NCBI GenBank assembly: GCA_009911305.1
Contig: QXXC01000015.1
Span: 22,145-86,144 of the forward strand
Origin: Clostridiaceae bacterium
GTDB taxonomy: Bacteria > Bacillota > Clostridia > Lachnospirales > Lachnospiraceae
Length of the DNA: 64,000 nucleotides
Direction: 5' to 3'
Positions within the stretch are counted from its first letter, which is position 1, and the number at the start of each line of letters is the position of its first letter. The notes below the pieces were generated by a model. It made no database searches and had not been told where the DNA came from. It worked only from the letters and a program-made list of their open reading frames with translations. A program made the translations under genes and the position numbers. Shown in pieces: positions 1 through 9,134 of the stretch.

Positions 1-3000
1 TGCGTGCAGCGCCTGATCCGTGGAAATGTCCTCCCGCGCGATCTCTTCCAACGGCAGAAGCTGCATCAGTCGGTGATAGGCATTTCCGCGCGTGGTTCCC
101 CCCTCCGCCCTGTCCTCCTCTCCCATAAATGCCGGGAGCGTGGGCAGGAAGACCGTTTCCTCCTCTTCCTCCTCCATATGGGCCCGCTTGAGCTCGGATA
201 CGGACATCTTGGTGTTTAAGACCATATCCGCCTGGAAGGGATAGCGGAAGGTAAAGGAACGGGTCAGGAGCCCGCGGATGTCCTCGTCATATACCGCATC
301 CGGCCTCTCCCCGAACAGCTCCTGCAGGCTGTCCCTGCGCGCAAGCTGGGCCCCGATCTCGCGCGTGAGCTGCTCGGCCGCCTTTTCCTCACGGACGTTG
401 ATCCGCACCGTGCCGGCAGAGGCCCGCATGCTCATCAGGATCCAGTCCAGATAGGATCCGGCCAGCGTCAGCACCGTGCAGGGGACGCGGCCCTCCTCCG
501 GTGAAAAATGGTTCCATTTCTCCAGGCGTTCCGGCAGCCCCTTGACGGATGCGGTGAGGATCAGCTTTTCCCTGGCGCGCGTCATGGCCACATAGAGCAC
601 CCGCAGCTCCTCCCCCAGGGCATCCAGCTCCATGCGGCGCTTCATCACATTTTTCTTGAGCGTGGGCCCCTTTAAGCGCTTCACCGGGTCCAGGTAATCC
701 GTCCCGATCCCCAGATCCGCGTCGATCAAAAGCGTCCCTCTTGTATCCTGCTTATTAAACTGCTTGGCCATGGCCGCTACAAACACGATCGGGAATTCCA
801 GGCCCTTGCTTTTATGGATGCTCATGATCCGGACCGCCTCGGTCCGCCCTGTCTGCGTCCTGGCCTCCCCGAAATCCGTATTGTACTTTTTCAGTTTTTC
901 GATATAGCGGATAAAGTGAAAGACGCCCCGGTAGCTCGTACTTTCATAGGCAGCCGCCTTTTCCACCAGCATATCCAGGTTCGCCCGCCTGGCCTCCCCG
1001 CCCGGCATGGCCGACACATACGAATAATATCCGGTCCTGTCATAGATGCGGTACAAAAGCTCATGCATGGGCAGATACACCGCCATGGCCTTAAGCTCCG
1101 CGTACAGGCCGGCCAGCTCCTTTAACCGCGCAAGAAGCGGAAGACGCCTCGCCCGGCTTACGTCGTCTTCCCCTCCTAAGTATGCCTTCACCGCCCGGTA
1201 AAGCCCCTTATCGGCCTCTTCGGCGCATCCTGCCTTATACCATGACGCAAGGTGCGCCAGCTCCTCATCCGTAAGGGCGCCGATCGGCGATTTCAGGACT
1301 GCGGCCAGCGGGATATCCTGAATGGGATTGTCGATCACAGCCAACAGGTTTAAAACCGTCTCCACCTCGACCGCGGTAAAATATCCGGTACGCGACTCGG
1401 CCGCCGCCGGAATGCCGTGGCGTCCCAGAACCTCGCAGAAGCTCTCCGCCCAGCCGCTGACGCTGCGCAGGAGGATCACGATATCCCCGTACCGGGCTCT
1501 CCTGTAGCGCTTTTCCTCCTTGTCCCAGACCGTGATCCCGTTCTCCGGATCCACAAGTCCCTTTATCCGCCCCGCGATCATGCCGGCCTCCAGCTCCCTG
1601 GCCGTATAGTCTGAGAGATCCTCGTCGAGCTCTTCCAGCGCGCCCGCCGCTGTGTCGATCAGCAAAAGCTCTGTCTGAAGCTCCGACAGCCCCTCCCGCT
1701 CCTCAAACACCGCCCCGGCATGAAGGGCCGTCTCCTCTGTGTAGGCAATACCGCCCAGCTTTTTTGTCATAATGCAGTAAAATACATCATTTACGCTGTC
1801 CAGAACCGCACAGCGGCTGCGGAAATTCTGGTGCAGCTCGATCTTCTGAAACGCCCCGGCCTCCCGGGTATATGCGTCGTACTTTTCCAGAAACAGCTCC
1901 GGCCGCGCCAGGCGGAATTTATAGATGCTCTGCTTCACATCCCCTACCATAAAGACATTGGGCTGCCCGAAGCGCTCCCTGGAAATGTACCGGATCAGGG
2001 TTTCCTGCACCAGATTGCTGTCCTGGTACTCATCCACCAGGATCTCGTCAAACTGACGGCTCAGCTCATCCGCCACCGGGCCCGGCGCGCGCGCCTGCCT
2101 GGCCTCCCCCGCACCGCGGTTTTCCTCCGGCCCGCGGCCTTCCTCCGGCTCTGTCAGCGCCTCAAGGGCAAAGTGCTCCAGATCATTGAAATCCAGCACG
2201 TTTTTTTCCTTCTTCTTTTCCTGGAACCGCCTGGAAAATTCCTCTGTCAGCTCCAGAAGCATCAGGAGCCCGTCACGGCTCTCCTCCAGATCGCGCAGAA
2301 CCCGCTCCGGAGACTCGAACAGATATTCCTCTCTGAGCCGTTCCACCGCCTTCTTTACGCGCTTCCTGCAGTCCGCCACCCGCTCCTTTTTCTCCGGGTT
2401 CACAGAAAGCTTCTTTCCCCGTATGGCCGCCAGCCGGGAAAAGGAGACGCTCCCCACCGCGCGGCTGAAGGCCTCGTAGGAATCGGTACATGCCAGAATA
2501 CGGCTTATCTGGCTCAGATCCTCCCGGATCGCCGGCAGATACGGCTGCGGCCCGTCCTCCTCTTCACAGAGCCGGGCCGCTTCTGAAAGCTCCCTCACCC
2601 ACTCCTCAGCCTGCATGGCCGCGTCCTTTAACAGAAAACGCATCCACTCCGTCCCGTTCAGCTCCTCAAGCGAGGCGTCCGCCAGCTCCTCCCGGCAGCG
2701 CGCCAGCCATTCCCCGGGCCACGGATTGCTCTGTGAAAATGCATAGACCTGAAAAATGGCCTCATCGATCCCGGCGTCCGCCTTTCCCACCGCATAGGCG
2801 TCCACAAACGCCTCATACCGCTCTTTGCCGTTCTCATAGTAGTCCTCCAGCATATCGCGCATCACATCCGCGCGCATCAGGAGCATCTCCCCCTCATCCC
2901 CCACGCGGAAGGCCGGATCCAGGTGCAGACGGTCAAAATGCTCCTTTAAAATATACAGGCAGAAGCTGTCAATGGTCGTGATACGGGCGTACTGCGCCAT

Positions 3001-3279
3001 CACCGCCTGCCGCTGCAGATGCCCGCTTTCCGGCTGTTCCTCCAGCTTCTTCTCGATCGCCTCCTGGATCCGCTCCCGCATCTCCGCCGCCGCTGCCCGG
3101 GTGAAGGTCATGACCAGAAGACGGTCAATCTCCAGCGGATGCTCCCCCTCTGTGACCATCCGTACAATCCGCTCCACCAAAACCGCCGTCTTCCCGCTTC
3201 CAGCCGCCGCCGAAACGAGAAGATTCCGGTTGCGGCTCTCAATGACCTGTCTCTGTTCCCTTGTCCAATTGACTGCCAT
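1..3279 (-). CDS. addA: AddA, ATP-dependent helicase/nuclease subunit A (3' end outside window)
   Basis: AddA is the helicase-nuclease subunit of the AddAB double-strand-break processing complex, the RecBCD counterpart in Firmicutes. About 1093 codons are visible. Walker A AAAGSGKT is at residues 24-31; further UvrD-type motifs are LDFNDLEHFAL, VDEYQDSN and GDVKQSIYKFR, all in canonical order. The start at 3279 follows a strong GGGAGG site. The frame is open to the left edge, where GNAYHRLMQLL marks the beginning of the C-terminal nuclease domain; roughly the last 130 residues of a typical AddA would lie outside. Its partner addB is upstream on the same strand, but a flavoprotein gene separates the two, which is unusual because they normally abut. 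Family assignment is secure. Confidence 0.96.
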   Translation of the reverse strand, partial: MAVNWTREQRQVIESRNRNLLVSAAAGSGKTAVLVERIVRMVTEGEHPLEIDRLLVMTFTRAAAAEMRERIQEAIEKKLEEQPESGHLQRQAVMAQYARITTIDSFCLYILKEHFDRLHLDPAFRVGDEGEMLLMRADVMRDMLEDYYENGKERYEAFVDAYAVGKADAGIDEAIFQVYAFSQSNPWPGEWLARCREELADASLEELNGTEWMRFLLKDAAMQAEEWVRELSEAARLCEEEDGPQPYLPAIREDLSQISRILACTDSYEAFSRAVGSVSFSRLAAIRGKKLSVNPEKKERVADCRKRVKKAVERLREEYLFESPERVLRDLEESRDGLLMLLELTEEFSRRFQEKKKEKNVLDFNDLEHFALEALTEPEEGRGPEENRGAGEARQARAPGPVADELSRQFDEILVDEYQDSNLVQETLIRYISRERFGQPNVFMVGDVKQSIYKFRLARPELFLEKYDAYTREAGAFQKIELHQNFRSRCAVLDSVNDVFYCIMTKKLGGIAYTEETALHAGAVFEEREGLSELQTELLLIDTAAGALEELDEDLSDYTARELEAGMIAGRIKGLVDPENGITVWDKEEKRYRRARYGDIVILLRSVSGWAESFCEVLGRHGIPAAAESRTGYFTAVEVETVLNLLAVIDNPIQDIPLAAVLKSPIGALTDEELAHLASWYKAGCAEEADKGLYRAVKAYLGGEDDVSRARRLPLLARLKELAGLYAELKAMAVYLPMHELLYRIYDRTGYYSYVSAMPGGEARRANLDMLVEKAAAYESTSYRGVFHFIRYIEKLKKYNTDFGEARTQTGRTEAVRIMSIHKSKGLEFPIVFVAAMAKQFNKQDTRGTLLIDADLGIGTDYLDPVKRLKGPTLKKNVMKRRMELDALGEELRVLYVAMTRAREKLILTASVKGLPERLEKWNHFSPEEGRVPCTVLTLAGSYLDWILMSMRASAGTVRINVREEKAAEQLTREIGAQLARRDSLQELFGERPDAVYDEDIRGLLTRSFTFRYPFQADMVLNTKMSVSELKRAHMEEEEEETVFLPTLPAFMGEEDRAEGGTTRGNAYHRLMQLLPLEEIAREDISTDQALHA

Positions 3280-3322
3280 TTTGTCTTATCCTCCCTGCTC
3301 CCTCCCATCCTTCTGTGCTTTA

Positions 3323-3338
3323 GAGCGTGTCTGAAACA
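3323..3338. repeat. Solitary repeat end (GAGCGTGT-type) abutting a stop codon
   Basis: The 16 bases GAGCGTGTCTGAAACA match, with one or two changes, the terminal inverted repeat of the element at 51549-51708 (GAGCGTGTTTGAAAA). They begin directly after the stop codon of the flavoprotein gene (3339-3341). I read this as a remnant end of a short inverted-repeat element. Confidence 0.5.
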
Positions 3339-3881
3339 TCATGATTCGATTCCCCTGCCCAATTCATACGCCTGCCTCGGATAATCGGTATGTATGATAT
3401 CATCCAGAACATAACAGCCCCTTGCGGATACGATTCCGGCGTCCTCCCATTCCAGGTATGTTACCATCCCCTTATAGGACGCAACCGCTCCCTCCGCCGA
3501 TTCATCCGTTTCATCTCCGTATGTAAGCAGCAGAACCGCTTTTTTTTCAGCGCCCTTTAGCAACGAATTATTTGCATAGAAACGATCAATCACTGTTTTT
3601 ATCTGTGCATTCATTCCGTAATAATAAATCGGTGAAACAAATGCCACTGCGTCCGCGTCCAGAAGCAGCCGGTTCAATTCCTCCATGTCGTCTTTAAAGA
3701 CACAGCCGCGGCCCGTCTCCCGGCAGGAATCGCATCCGGTACATGGATGTACCTTTTTCAGAGCCGCATCAAACCGGCTGACGCTGTGTCCCGCTTCCTT
3801 CGCCCCTTTCGTAAAATGATCCGCCAGGCAGAACGATGTTCCGTTCGTATGGGCGCTGCCTGTTATGACTAAAATATGCAT
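3339..3881 (-). CDS. Flavodoxin-fold NADPH-dependent FMN reductase / iron-sulfur flavoprotein-like protein
   Basis: A 180-residue cytosolic protein with a flavodoxin-like fold. It starts MHILVITGSAHTNGTS, the FMN phosphate-binding loop, and has SPIYYYGMNAQIKTVIDRFY, typical of NAD(P)H:FMN oxidoreductases. Cysteines 47, 50, 53 and 60 form a compact CX2CX2CX6C motif like that of the iron-sulfur flavoprotein (Isf) family, so an Fe-S cluster is possible. The substrate is unknown. The start has an AGGAGG site. The gene sits between addB and addA and carries its own promoter (3919-3947). A repeat end touches its stop codon, which suggests it arrived in the operon as a passenger. It could instead be a plain quinone or azo reductase. 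Confidence 0.85.
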   Translation of the reverse strand: MHILVITGSAHTNGTSFCLADHFTKGAKEAGHSVSRFDAALKKVHPCTGCDSCRETGRGCVFKDDMEELNRLLLDADAVAFVSPIYYYGMNAQIKTVIDRFYANNSLLKGAEKKAVLLLTYGDETDESAEGAVASYKGMVTYLEWEDAGIVSARGCYVLDDIIHTDYPRQAYELGRGIES

Positions 3882-3918
3882 CTGTATATCCTCCTGTCAG
3901 ATATTATTTGTATTTAGG

Positions 3919-3947
3919 ATTGTACCATAACCATCGCTTCATGGAAA
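3919..3947 (-). promoter_or_regulatory. Sigma-A-type promoter of the flavoprotein gene
   Basis: On the minus strand -35 TTTCCA (3942-3947) and -10 TACAAT (3919-3924) are separated by 17 bases, with an extended -10 TGG. It lies between addB and the flavoprotein gene, so addA may also be read from here. Confidence 0.55.
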
Positions 3948-3963
3948 GGGTTGTGCGCTTTTC

Positions 3964-6900
3964 TCACGGCTTAGTTTCCTTCACAATCCTCTCCCAGATC
4001 TCCTCCGCGCCCGGATGATCCAGCCTCCGGAACCCATACCCCTCTGTCTTCAAATCAAACCCGCACACGCTGTGGTACGGGCAGAAATCGCAGGCCGTCC
4101 GCGGCCCGTTTTTATACGGAGAGACAGAAACCCGGCCGTCCAGGATCTCGCGCCCCATACGCTTCATCTTCTGATTCACAAAGGCCCCCAGAGCCGCGAA
4201 CCGCTCCTCTCCCGCCACAGCAGACCGCCGCATCACGATCGCATCGTCCTTAAGTGAAACCGGCACGACGCTCGAATCCACGCTCCCCGTTCCCCCGAAA
4301 TCCAGTCGGTGATCCAGATGGCCGAGCGCCTCCGGATCCGCGTTCACCAGCCCGTTCATGCGCAGCTTCTTCAAGATCCCCGCCGGATCCGGCGATTCGT
4401 CCTCATCAAGCTGCGTTTCCCCGCGCTCCAGCATCGGGTCGTCGATATGGTAATAAAAGATCCCGGCCGGAATCACGCGTTTTTCCGGCCGCTCGCGCTG
4501 CACCTTCTCGACCGCTGCATCCATATAGACCACGAGCTGAAGCTGCAGGCCGTGGTACAGCTCCGTCAAGTCAAATTTCGTTTTCCCGGTCTTATAATCA
4601 ATGATTTTCAGATACAGCAGATCCCCGTCCTCGCAGAGATCGATCCGGTCGATCCGCCCGCGCAGATGGATCGCCTCCTCTCTGGAAATGGGGATCTTCA
4701 TGGCGCGCAGGTTATCAACCGGCGTAAACGTCACCTCAAAGCCCTCCGGCTCGAAATCGCCCTTTTTGAGCTGCTCGGTCAGCGCCCAGATCGTGCGGTC
4801 CATGATCCGGCGCACCTTGCGCTCCAGATACCGGTTCCTGGCCGAGCTTTTCATAATGGTATTGCCGTACTCCGCCGCCACATCCGCCACACATTCGCCT
4901 ACCAGGCGCGTGCGGTCCTCGTCTGAAATGGTCCGGAATGACCGGCCTTCCTCCCGCATGCGCTTAAAATACGCATCAATGCTCTGATGAAACAGATTTC
5001 CGATATCCGCCGGAGCCAGCTCATAGGACGGGCGCTCGGTAAGCTCCAGCCCGTAGGCCAGGAAATGGGCGTAGGCGCAGGAGGCGTAAAGCTCCATACG
5101 CGTCACGCTGCCGCGCAGGATCTGGCTGTAAAGCTCCTTTGCCGCCGTCCGCCCGATCCCGCGATCCGTGTATGAGTAAAATACAGCCTCCCCCAGGCGG
5201 CGAAGCTCTTCCCCATAGTCTTTAGACGAGCGGAAAAAGGAAAACAGCTCCAGAAACGCCTTGTCCTCCCGTTTTTCCTCATACTGCTTCATACTCTCTG
5301 TCACAGAGCGCAGCCCCAGCGGAAGCGACCAGACCGCCAGCTCCTTTATGTCCGGCGTCTCGATCCGTTTTCCGGGGAACAGCTTCAAAAGCTGGCCCAC
5401 AAGGCTCGACGGCCGCAGGCTCTTTCCATCCGCCGAGGCCAGGGAAAAGGAGATATAGAGGGCTTTCGACGGCTTTGTGAGGGCAAGGTACAGATAAAAG
5501 CGCTGCAAAAAGCCCTCCTCCCTGGCCGTCGGGGCCAGCTCCACCCGGCGCTCCTTTAAGCGGTTTCTCTCCGCTTCGGAGAGGATCCCGCCCCGGCCCG
5601 AAACGCACGGAACCACCCCGTCGTTCACACCGACAAAAAACAGCGCTTTCACATGCGACAGCCGGCTCCTCGTAATATCGCCCACCGGGATCTGATCCAC
5701 CACAGCGGGAATCAGCCCCACCTTGATCTCCGCAAACCCGGCGTCCAGGATATCGCAGTATTCTGCCCTGGAAATCCGTTCCCCGCCCAAAAGCGCCGTG
5801 ATCCGGTCGAACAGCTCCATCACCAGGCCGTACACCTGCCCAAACTCTTTTTCCAGGCTGACCTCGCCCGACGCATGGAACTGCGCCTCCATGTCCCGCA
5901 GCTTTTCCTCCACGCCCAGCTCCTCCAGGAAATGCACCAGCCCCCCTGTCTTGGTCCGGACATCGGCGCTCTTATTGGAAAATACCTCCCGAAGCCCGGC
6001 AAGAGGCGCCAGGATCGCCTCCCGGAGCTCATTGAGCTCCAAAAGATTGATGTGCTTTGCCCCGCGGTACGTCTTCTCCCACGTCGCGTTCCATTTCGCA
6101 AAGCCCCGGATCCCGAGCGCCAGAACATAATTTTCCAGCACATGCAGCCGTTCGTCCACCGGCGCCGCCAGCCCTGTTTTCAGGTAGCGGAACATGCTCT
6201 CATAGGAGAAATTTTTCCGGACTGCGTCGAGCGCCGCCCGAATCAGCTCCACCATGGGATTCCCCATAATATTTTTCTTATAGTCAATAAAAAACGGGAT
6301 TCCGTTTTCCGAAAACTGGCGGACAATTTCCCTGGAATAGGACGACAGATCGCCGGTCAGTACGGCAATATCGCGGTAACGGAGGCCATCCTCCCTGACC
6401 AGACGGCAGATCTCCCCGCAGACGAGCTCCACCTCCCGGCCCGGCGCCGCTGCCTGCCACAGAAACAGGCTGCTGCGCTCTGCCTCCTGCCTCCGCCCAT
6501 CCCCCGGCTCCTCCGGCTCTCCCTGTGGCGGCGTCCCGGCCGCCTTCTCCCCGCCGGACTCCGGCTTATACTGCGCCGCGCGGTAGCGGAACAGCTCCCT
6601 CTCGATAAACTGGAGCTGCGGGCTCTCCTGGAACCTCCAGTACGGAACGCGGTCCAGAAAGACATCCTCCTCCCGTCCGCAGCCAACCCCGGCCGCCAGG
6701 TCAATCAGACGGCAGACTGTATGGCGGCTCATGTGGAACAGCTCCTGTATGGAGGCCTCCCGGTAGGGATGATCGCCGGGATCCATGGTCACTGTCACGC
6801 TCACACGCCTGCAATATGTCAAAAGCAGCTCCAGCACCTTATGCTGCACCGGCGTAAAGCCCGTATAGCCGTCCAGCGTCACCACGCTGTTTTTGATAAG

Positions 6901-7473
6901 CTCCGAGCGCGGAAGCTCGCGCGCCAGGATCTCTAAAAGCTCCTCCTTGGCGATCATCCGCTCTCTCGTATATTCCTTAAAAGCGCCGTACAGCGCATGC
7001 ATATCCTCCAGCTTGCGCCTGAGAAGCGGGCTCGTCTCCTCCTGCGCCAGCTCCGCCAGCCGCTCTCCGGTGATCCCGTATTGGAAAAATTCCGACAGCA
7101 TGGATTTCAGCTCCCCGATGAAGCCGATCTGATCCAGGTGGCCCCCAAAAAGCTTCAGATCATTCTTCACCCCCGCGGCCACCTTGCGCAGCACCATCGC
7201 CTTTCCCATATCGTCCAGAACCGCCAGCCGCTCCACTGCCAGCTCCTCAAAAATCCGCCACGCCAGCCGCTCAAAGCTTACAATATCAATGTTCATCACG
7301 CCATGGAAGGGATGCAGGGACACGATCTCCTTCTGCGTCTGCATCGTAAACTGCTCCGGGACAATGGCAAAAAAACGCCCCTCTGGCTCTTTTATGGACT
7401 CCTGTATGAGCTCCTCATAGAGATACCTCGTCTTACCCGAGCCCGAACCGCCGATCACAAACCGTAATGACAT
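3964..7473 (-). CDS. addB: AddB, ATP-dependent helicase/nuclease subunit B
   Basis: AddB is the second subunit of the AddAB recombination helicase-nuclease. The 1169 residues equal the family's usual length. Walker A GGSGSGKT is at residues 8-15. The C-terminal RecB-type nuclease domain shows LRGRIDRIDL followed by IDYKTGKT. The cluster cysteines of AddB are present: one in YASCAYAHF and three at 1128, 1131 and 1137 (CDFCPYHSVC), which should hold a 4Fe-4S cluster that staples the nuclease domain. The ATG is preceded by AGGAGGAGAGGG. It is the first gene after the terminator of the ribosomal protein operon; I see no clear promoter in the GC-rich 75 bases upstream. Confidence 0.97.
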   Translation of the reverse strand: MSLRFVIGGSGSGKTRYLYEELIQESIKEPEGRFFAIVPEQFTMQTQKEIVSLHPFHGVMNIDIVSFERLAWRIFEELAVERLAVLDDMGKAMVLRKVAAGVKNDLKLFGGHLDQIGFIGELKSMLSEFFQYGITGERLAELAQEETSPLLRRKLEDMHALYGAFKEYTRERMIAKEELLEILARELPRSELIKNSVVTLDGYTGFTPVQHKVLELLLTYCRRVSVTVTMDPGDHPYREASIQELFHMSRHTVCRLIDLAAGVGCGREEDVFLDRVPYWRFQESPQLQFIERELFRYRAAQYKPESGGEKAAGTPPQGEPEEPGDGRRQEAERSSLFLWQAAAPGREVELVCGEICRLVREDGLRYRDIAVLTGDLSSYSREIVRQFSENGIPFFIDYKKNIMGNPMVELIRAALDAVRKNFSYESMFRYLKTGLAAPVDERLHVLENYVLALGIRGFAKWNATWEKTYRGAKHINLLELNELREAILAPLAGLREVFSNKSADVRTKTGGLVHFLEELGVEEKLRDMEAQFHASGEVSLEKEFGQVYGLVMELFDRITALLGGERISRAEYCDILDAGFAEIKVGLIPAVVDQIPVGDITRSRLSHVKALFFVGVNDGVVPCVSGRGGILSEAERNRLKERRVELAPTAREEGFLQRFYLYLALTKPSKALYISFSLASADGKSLRPSSLVGQLLKLFPGKRIETPDIKELAVWSLPLGLRSVTESMKQYEEKREDKAFLELFSFFRSSKDYGEELRRLGEAVFYSYTDRGIGRTAAKELYSQILRGSVTRMELYASCAYAHFLAYGLELTERPSYELAPADIGNLFHQSIDAYFKRMREEGRSFRTISDEDRTRLVGECVADVAAEYGNTIMKSSARNRYLERKVRRIMDRTIWALTEQLKKGDFEPEGFEVTFTPVDNLRAMKIPISREEAIHLRGRIDRIDLCEDGDLLYLKIIDYKTGKTKFDLTELYHGLQLQLVVYMDAAVEKVQRERPEKRVIPAGIFYYHIDDPMLERGETQLDEDESPDPAGILKKLRMNGLVNADPEALGHLDHRLDFGGTGSVDSSVVPVSLKDDAIVMRRSAVAGEERFAALGAFVNQKMKRMGREILDGRVSVSPYKNGPRTACDFCPYHSVCGFDLKTEGYGFRRLDHPGAEEIWERIVKETKP

Positions 7474-7548
7474 CCTTCACCCTCTCCTCCTATCTGTGTA
7501 CCAGAGCGCCCATACGCCCCGCCCGGCTTTTTCCGCATTTTGGAATAC

Positions 7549-7589
7549 ACAAAAACCGGAATCCCGCCAGTCTGCGGGCCTTCCGGTTT
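7549..7589 (-). terminator. Rho-independent terminator of infC-rpmI-rplT
   Basis: Read on the minus strand, AACCGGAA and TTCCGGTT form a stem with an inner CCGC/GCGG pairing, followed by TTTTTGTG. It lies 43 bases after the rplT stop codon. Confidence 0.85.
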
Positions 7590-7631
7590 CATATGTCATG
7601 CGTACACGCTTATAAGCATCCTGATTTCTGT

Positions 7632-7988
7632 CTATGCGAGCTTCGCCTTCGCCAGCTCCGCCAGCTTTGCAAAGCCGGCCGCATCGCTGATCGCCATGTC
7701 GGATAAAACCTTGCGGTTCATCTCCACGCCTGCCAGCTTTAAGCCGTGCATCATCTTGCTGTAGGATAAGCCGTTGATGCGGGCCGCCGCGTTGATACGC
7801 GCAATCCACAGACGGCGGAACTGCCTCTTTCTCTCCTTACGTCCCGCATAAGAGCTTGCCAGCGCTCTCATAACAGACTGCTTTGCCACCCTGTACTGCT
7901 TGGAACGCGCGCCTCTGTAGCCCTTTGCCAGTTTCAGCACCCGATTATGTTTCTTTCTGGCGTTTAAGCCGCCCTTTACTCTTGCCAT
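7632..7988 (-). CDS. rplT: 50S ribosomal protein L20
   Basis: L20 binds 23S rRNA early in assembly of the large subunit and, in Firmicutes, represses its own operon by binding the infC leader. The 118-residue sequence begins [26 protein letters not shown], strongly basic and typical for the family, and full length. It is the last gene of infC-rpmI-rplT and is followed by a terminator at 7549-7589. Confidence 0.98.
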   Translation of the reverse strand: MARVKGGLNARKKHNRVLKLAKGYRGARSKQYRVAKQSVMRALASSYAGRKERKRQFRRLWIARINAAARINGLSYSKMMHGLKLAGVEMNRKVLSDMAISDAAGFAKLAELAKAKLA

Positions 7989-8016
7989 CGCTTATTTCCT
8001 CCTTCTTCTCCAAATC

Positions 8017-8214
8017 CTATAAGTACGGTAAAATCTTCTTCATTACCTTGCTGTTCGTAGCGTCCGTAACAATGTCTTTCCTGAGATTTCTCTTTCTCTT
8101 CGAGGACTTCTTGGTTAAGATATGGGATTTGTAAGCTTTATTTCTTACTAATTTTCCGCTTCCTGTTTTCTTAAAGCGCTTAGCGGCCGCTCTGCTTGTT
8201 TTCATTTTAGGCAT
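8017..8214 (-). CDS. rpmI: 50S ribosomal protein L35
   Basis: L35 is a small basic protein of the large ribosomal subunit. The 65 residues [20 protein letters not shown] and the ending KKILPYL match the family. It lies between infC and rplT with short gaps, in the conserved three-gene order of bacteria. An AGGAGG-type site precedes the ATG. Confidence 0.97.
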   Translation of the reverse strand: MPKMKTSRAAAKRFKKTGSGKLVRNKAYKSHILTKKSSKRKRNLRKDIVTDATNSKVMKKILPYL

Positions 8215-8346
8215 GTTGATGTTTCCTCCTTCATATTGGTCTGTTGCGCAGCCGTCCAGCCTTTGGACAGCCGCTCTATTATAGCGTTTGTCACACTAAT
8301 CGAAAAGACAGGCTCTTTGCGAATAAACGGAGTTCCCCGTCCCTCG

Positions 8347-8853
8347 TTACCGTTTTGCGCTCAAGAAAAGCACAAGGGTTCTGCCCTCTACCTTTGCCGG
8401 CTTATCAACCGTGGCAATATCGGACAGCTTTTCCGCAAAATCGTCAAGGATGTATTTCGTCTTGGACATATGAGCCATCTCGCGGCCCCGGAAACGAAGC
8501 GTTACCTTTACCTTGTTCCCTTTGGTGAGAAACTTCCTGGCGTTATTCATCTTGGTGTTCAGATCGTTTTCATCAATATTGGGCGAGAGGCGGACCTCCT
8601 TCACCTCGATCACCTTCTGCTTTTTCTTCGCTTCCTTTTCTTTTCGGGCCAGCTCATACCGGTATTTACCATAATCAATGATCTTACATACCGGCGGCTT
8701 CGCAGTCGGGGCGATCTTTACCAGATCAAGCTCCGCCGCCCTCGCCTTCTCATATGCTTCCCTCGCGGACATGATTCCAAGCTGCTCTCCATTCTCTCCA
8801 ATCAAACGAACCTCCCTGTCGCGGATCTGTTCGTTAATCATTAATTCGCTAAT
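8347..8853 (-). CDS. infC: Translation initiation factor IF-3, probable AUU start
   Basis: IF-3 prevents premature subunit joining and proofreads initiator tRNA and start codon on the 30S subunit. The gene encodes about 168 residues, with the linker rich in Lys (ARKEKEAKKKQKVIEVKEVRL) between the two IF-3 domains. I place the start at ATT (8851-8853), not at the in-frame ATG four codons on (8839-8841). The ATT has a GGGGGTG Shine-Dalgarno sequence (8863-8869) eight or nine bases upstream, whereas the ATG has none. AUU starts are a known autoregulatory feature of infC in many bacteria, because IF-3 itself discriminates against them. The operon is also attenuated in its leader (8930-8956). Confidence 0.95.
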   Translation of the reverse strand: MSELMINEQIRDREVRLIGENGEQLGIMSAREAYEKARAAELDLVKIAPTAKPPVCKIIDYGKYRYELARKEKEAKKKQKVIEVKEVRLSPNIDENDLNTKMNNARKFLTKGNKVKVTLRFRGREMAHMSKTKYILDDFAEKLSDIATVDKPAKVEGRTLVLFLSAKR

Positions 8854-9076
8854 AGCCGTACACCCCCATAAATTTGATTAATCTGTATCATACTCCCTGA
8901 GATAAAACATGCTGCCGTCCCTGTGCAACAAAAATAAGCGGACAGACTATCCGCTTATCATAACCAAACGCCCGAAGCGAGCGTCTTTCTTACGATATAA
9001 ACCCATGGTCACTGCCCCGTGCCAGGGTGAGGTGGATAACCTGCTTTCCTGATTTGCCGCGCCTCTTTGCCGCAGC
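8854..9076 (-). promoter_or_regulatory. infC leader (L20-type autoregulatory leader)
   Basis: Roughly 220 transcribed bases separate the promoter (9083-9111) from infC and end with an intrinsic terminator just ahead of the Shine-Dalgarno sequence. This is the arrangement of the L20 leader known in Firmicutes, where L20 binding favours termination. A 19-codon ORF (MGLYRKKDARFGRLVMISG) lies in it, but it has no good ribosome site and probably just reflects the RNA structure. Confidence 0.65.
8930..8956 (-). terminator. Attenuator hairpin upstream of infC
   Basis: On the minus strand AAGCGGA and TCCGCTT form a 7-bp stem with a 7-base loop, followed by ATTTTTG. It lies about 75 bases before the infC start, so readthrough is needed to express the operon. 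Confidence 0.75.
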
Positions 9077-9082
9077 TTTTTT

Positions 9083-9111
9083 AATATACTATATTGTGGC
9101 GGAAATGTCAA
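9083..9111 (-). promoter_or_regulatory. Promoter of infC-rpmI-rplT
   Basis: A near-consensus sigma-A promoter on the minus strand: -35 TTGACA (9106-9111), 17-base spacer, -10 TATATT (9083-9088). It lies immediately downstream of the membrane protein gene that ends at 9135. Confidence 0.85.
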
Positions 9112-9134
9112 ATGTTTTTTTGCGTCTTTTTCAT

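Noticed and set aside
1720..2586. A 288-codon plus-strand reading frame opposite addA
   Set aside because: It is antisense to conserved helicase motifs, has no ribosome site and its protein is compositionally odd (Leu/Arg/Pro-rich).
5653..6936. A 427-codon plus-strand reading frame opposite addB
   Set aside because: Shadow of the high-GC addB gene; the opposite strand has a full-length, motif-rich protein.
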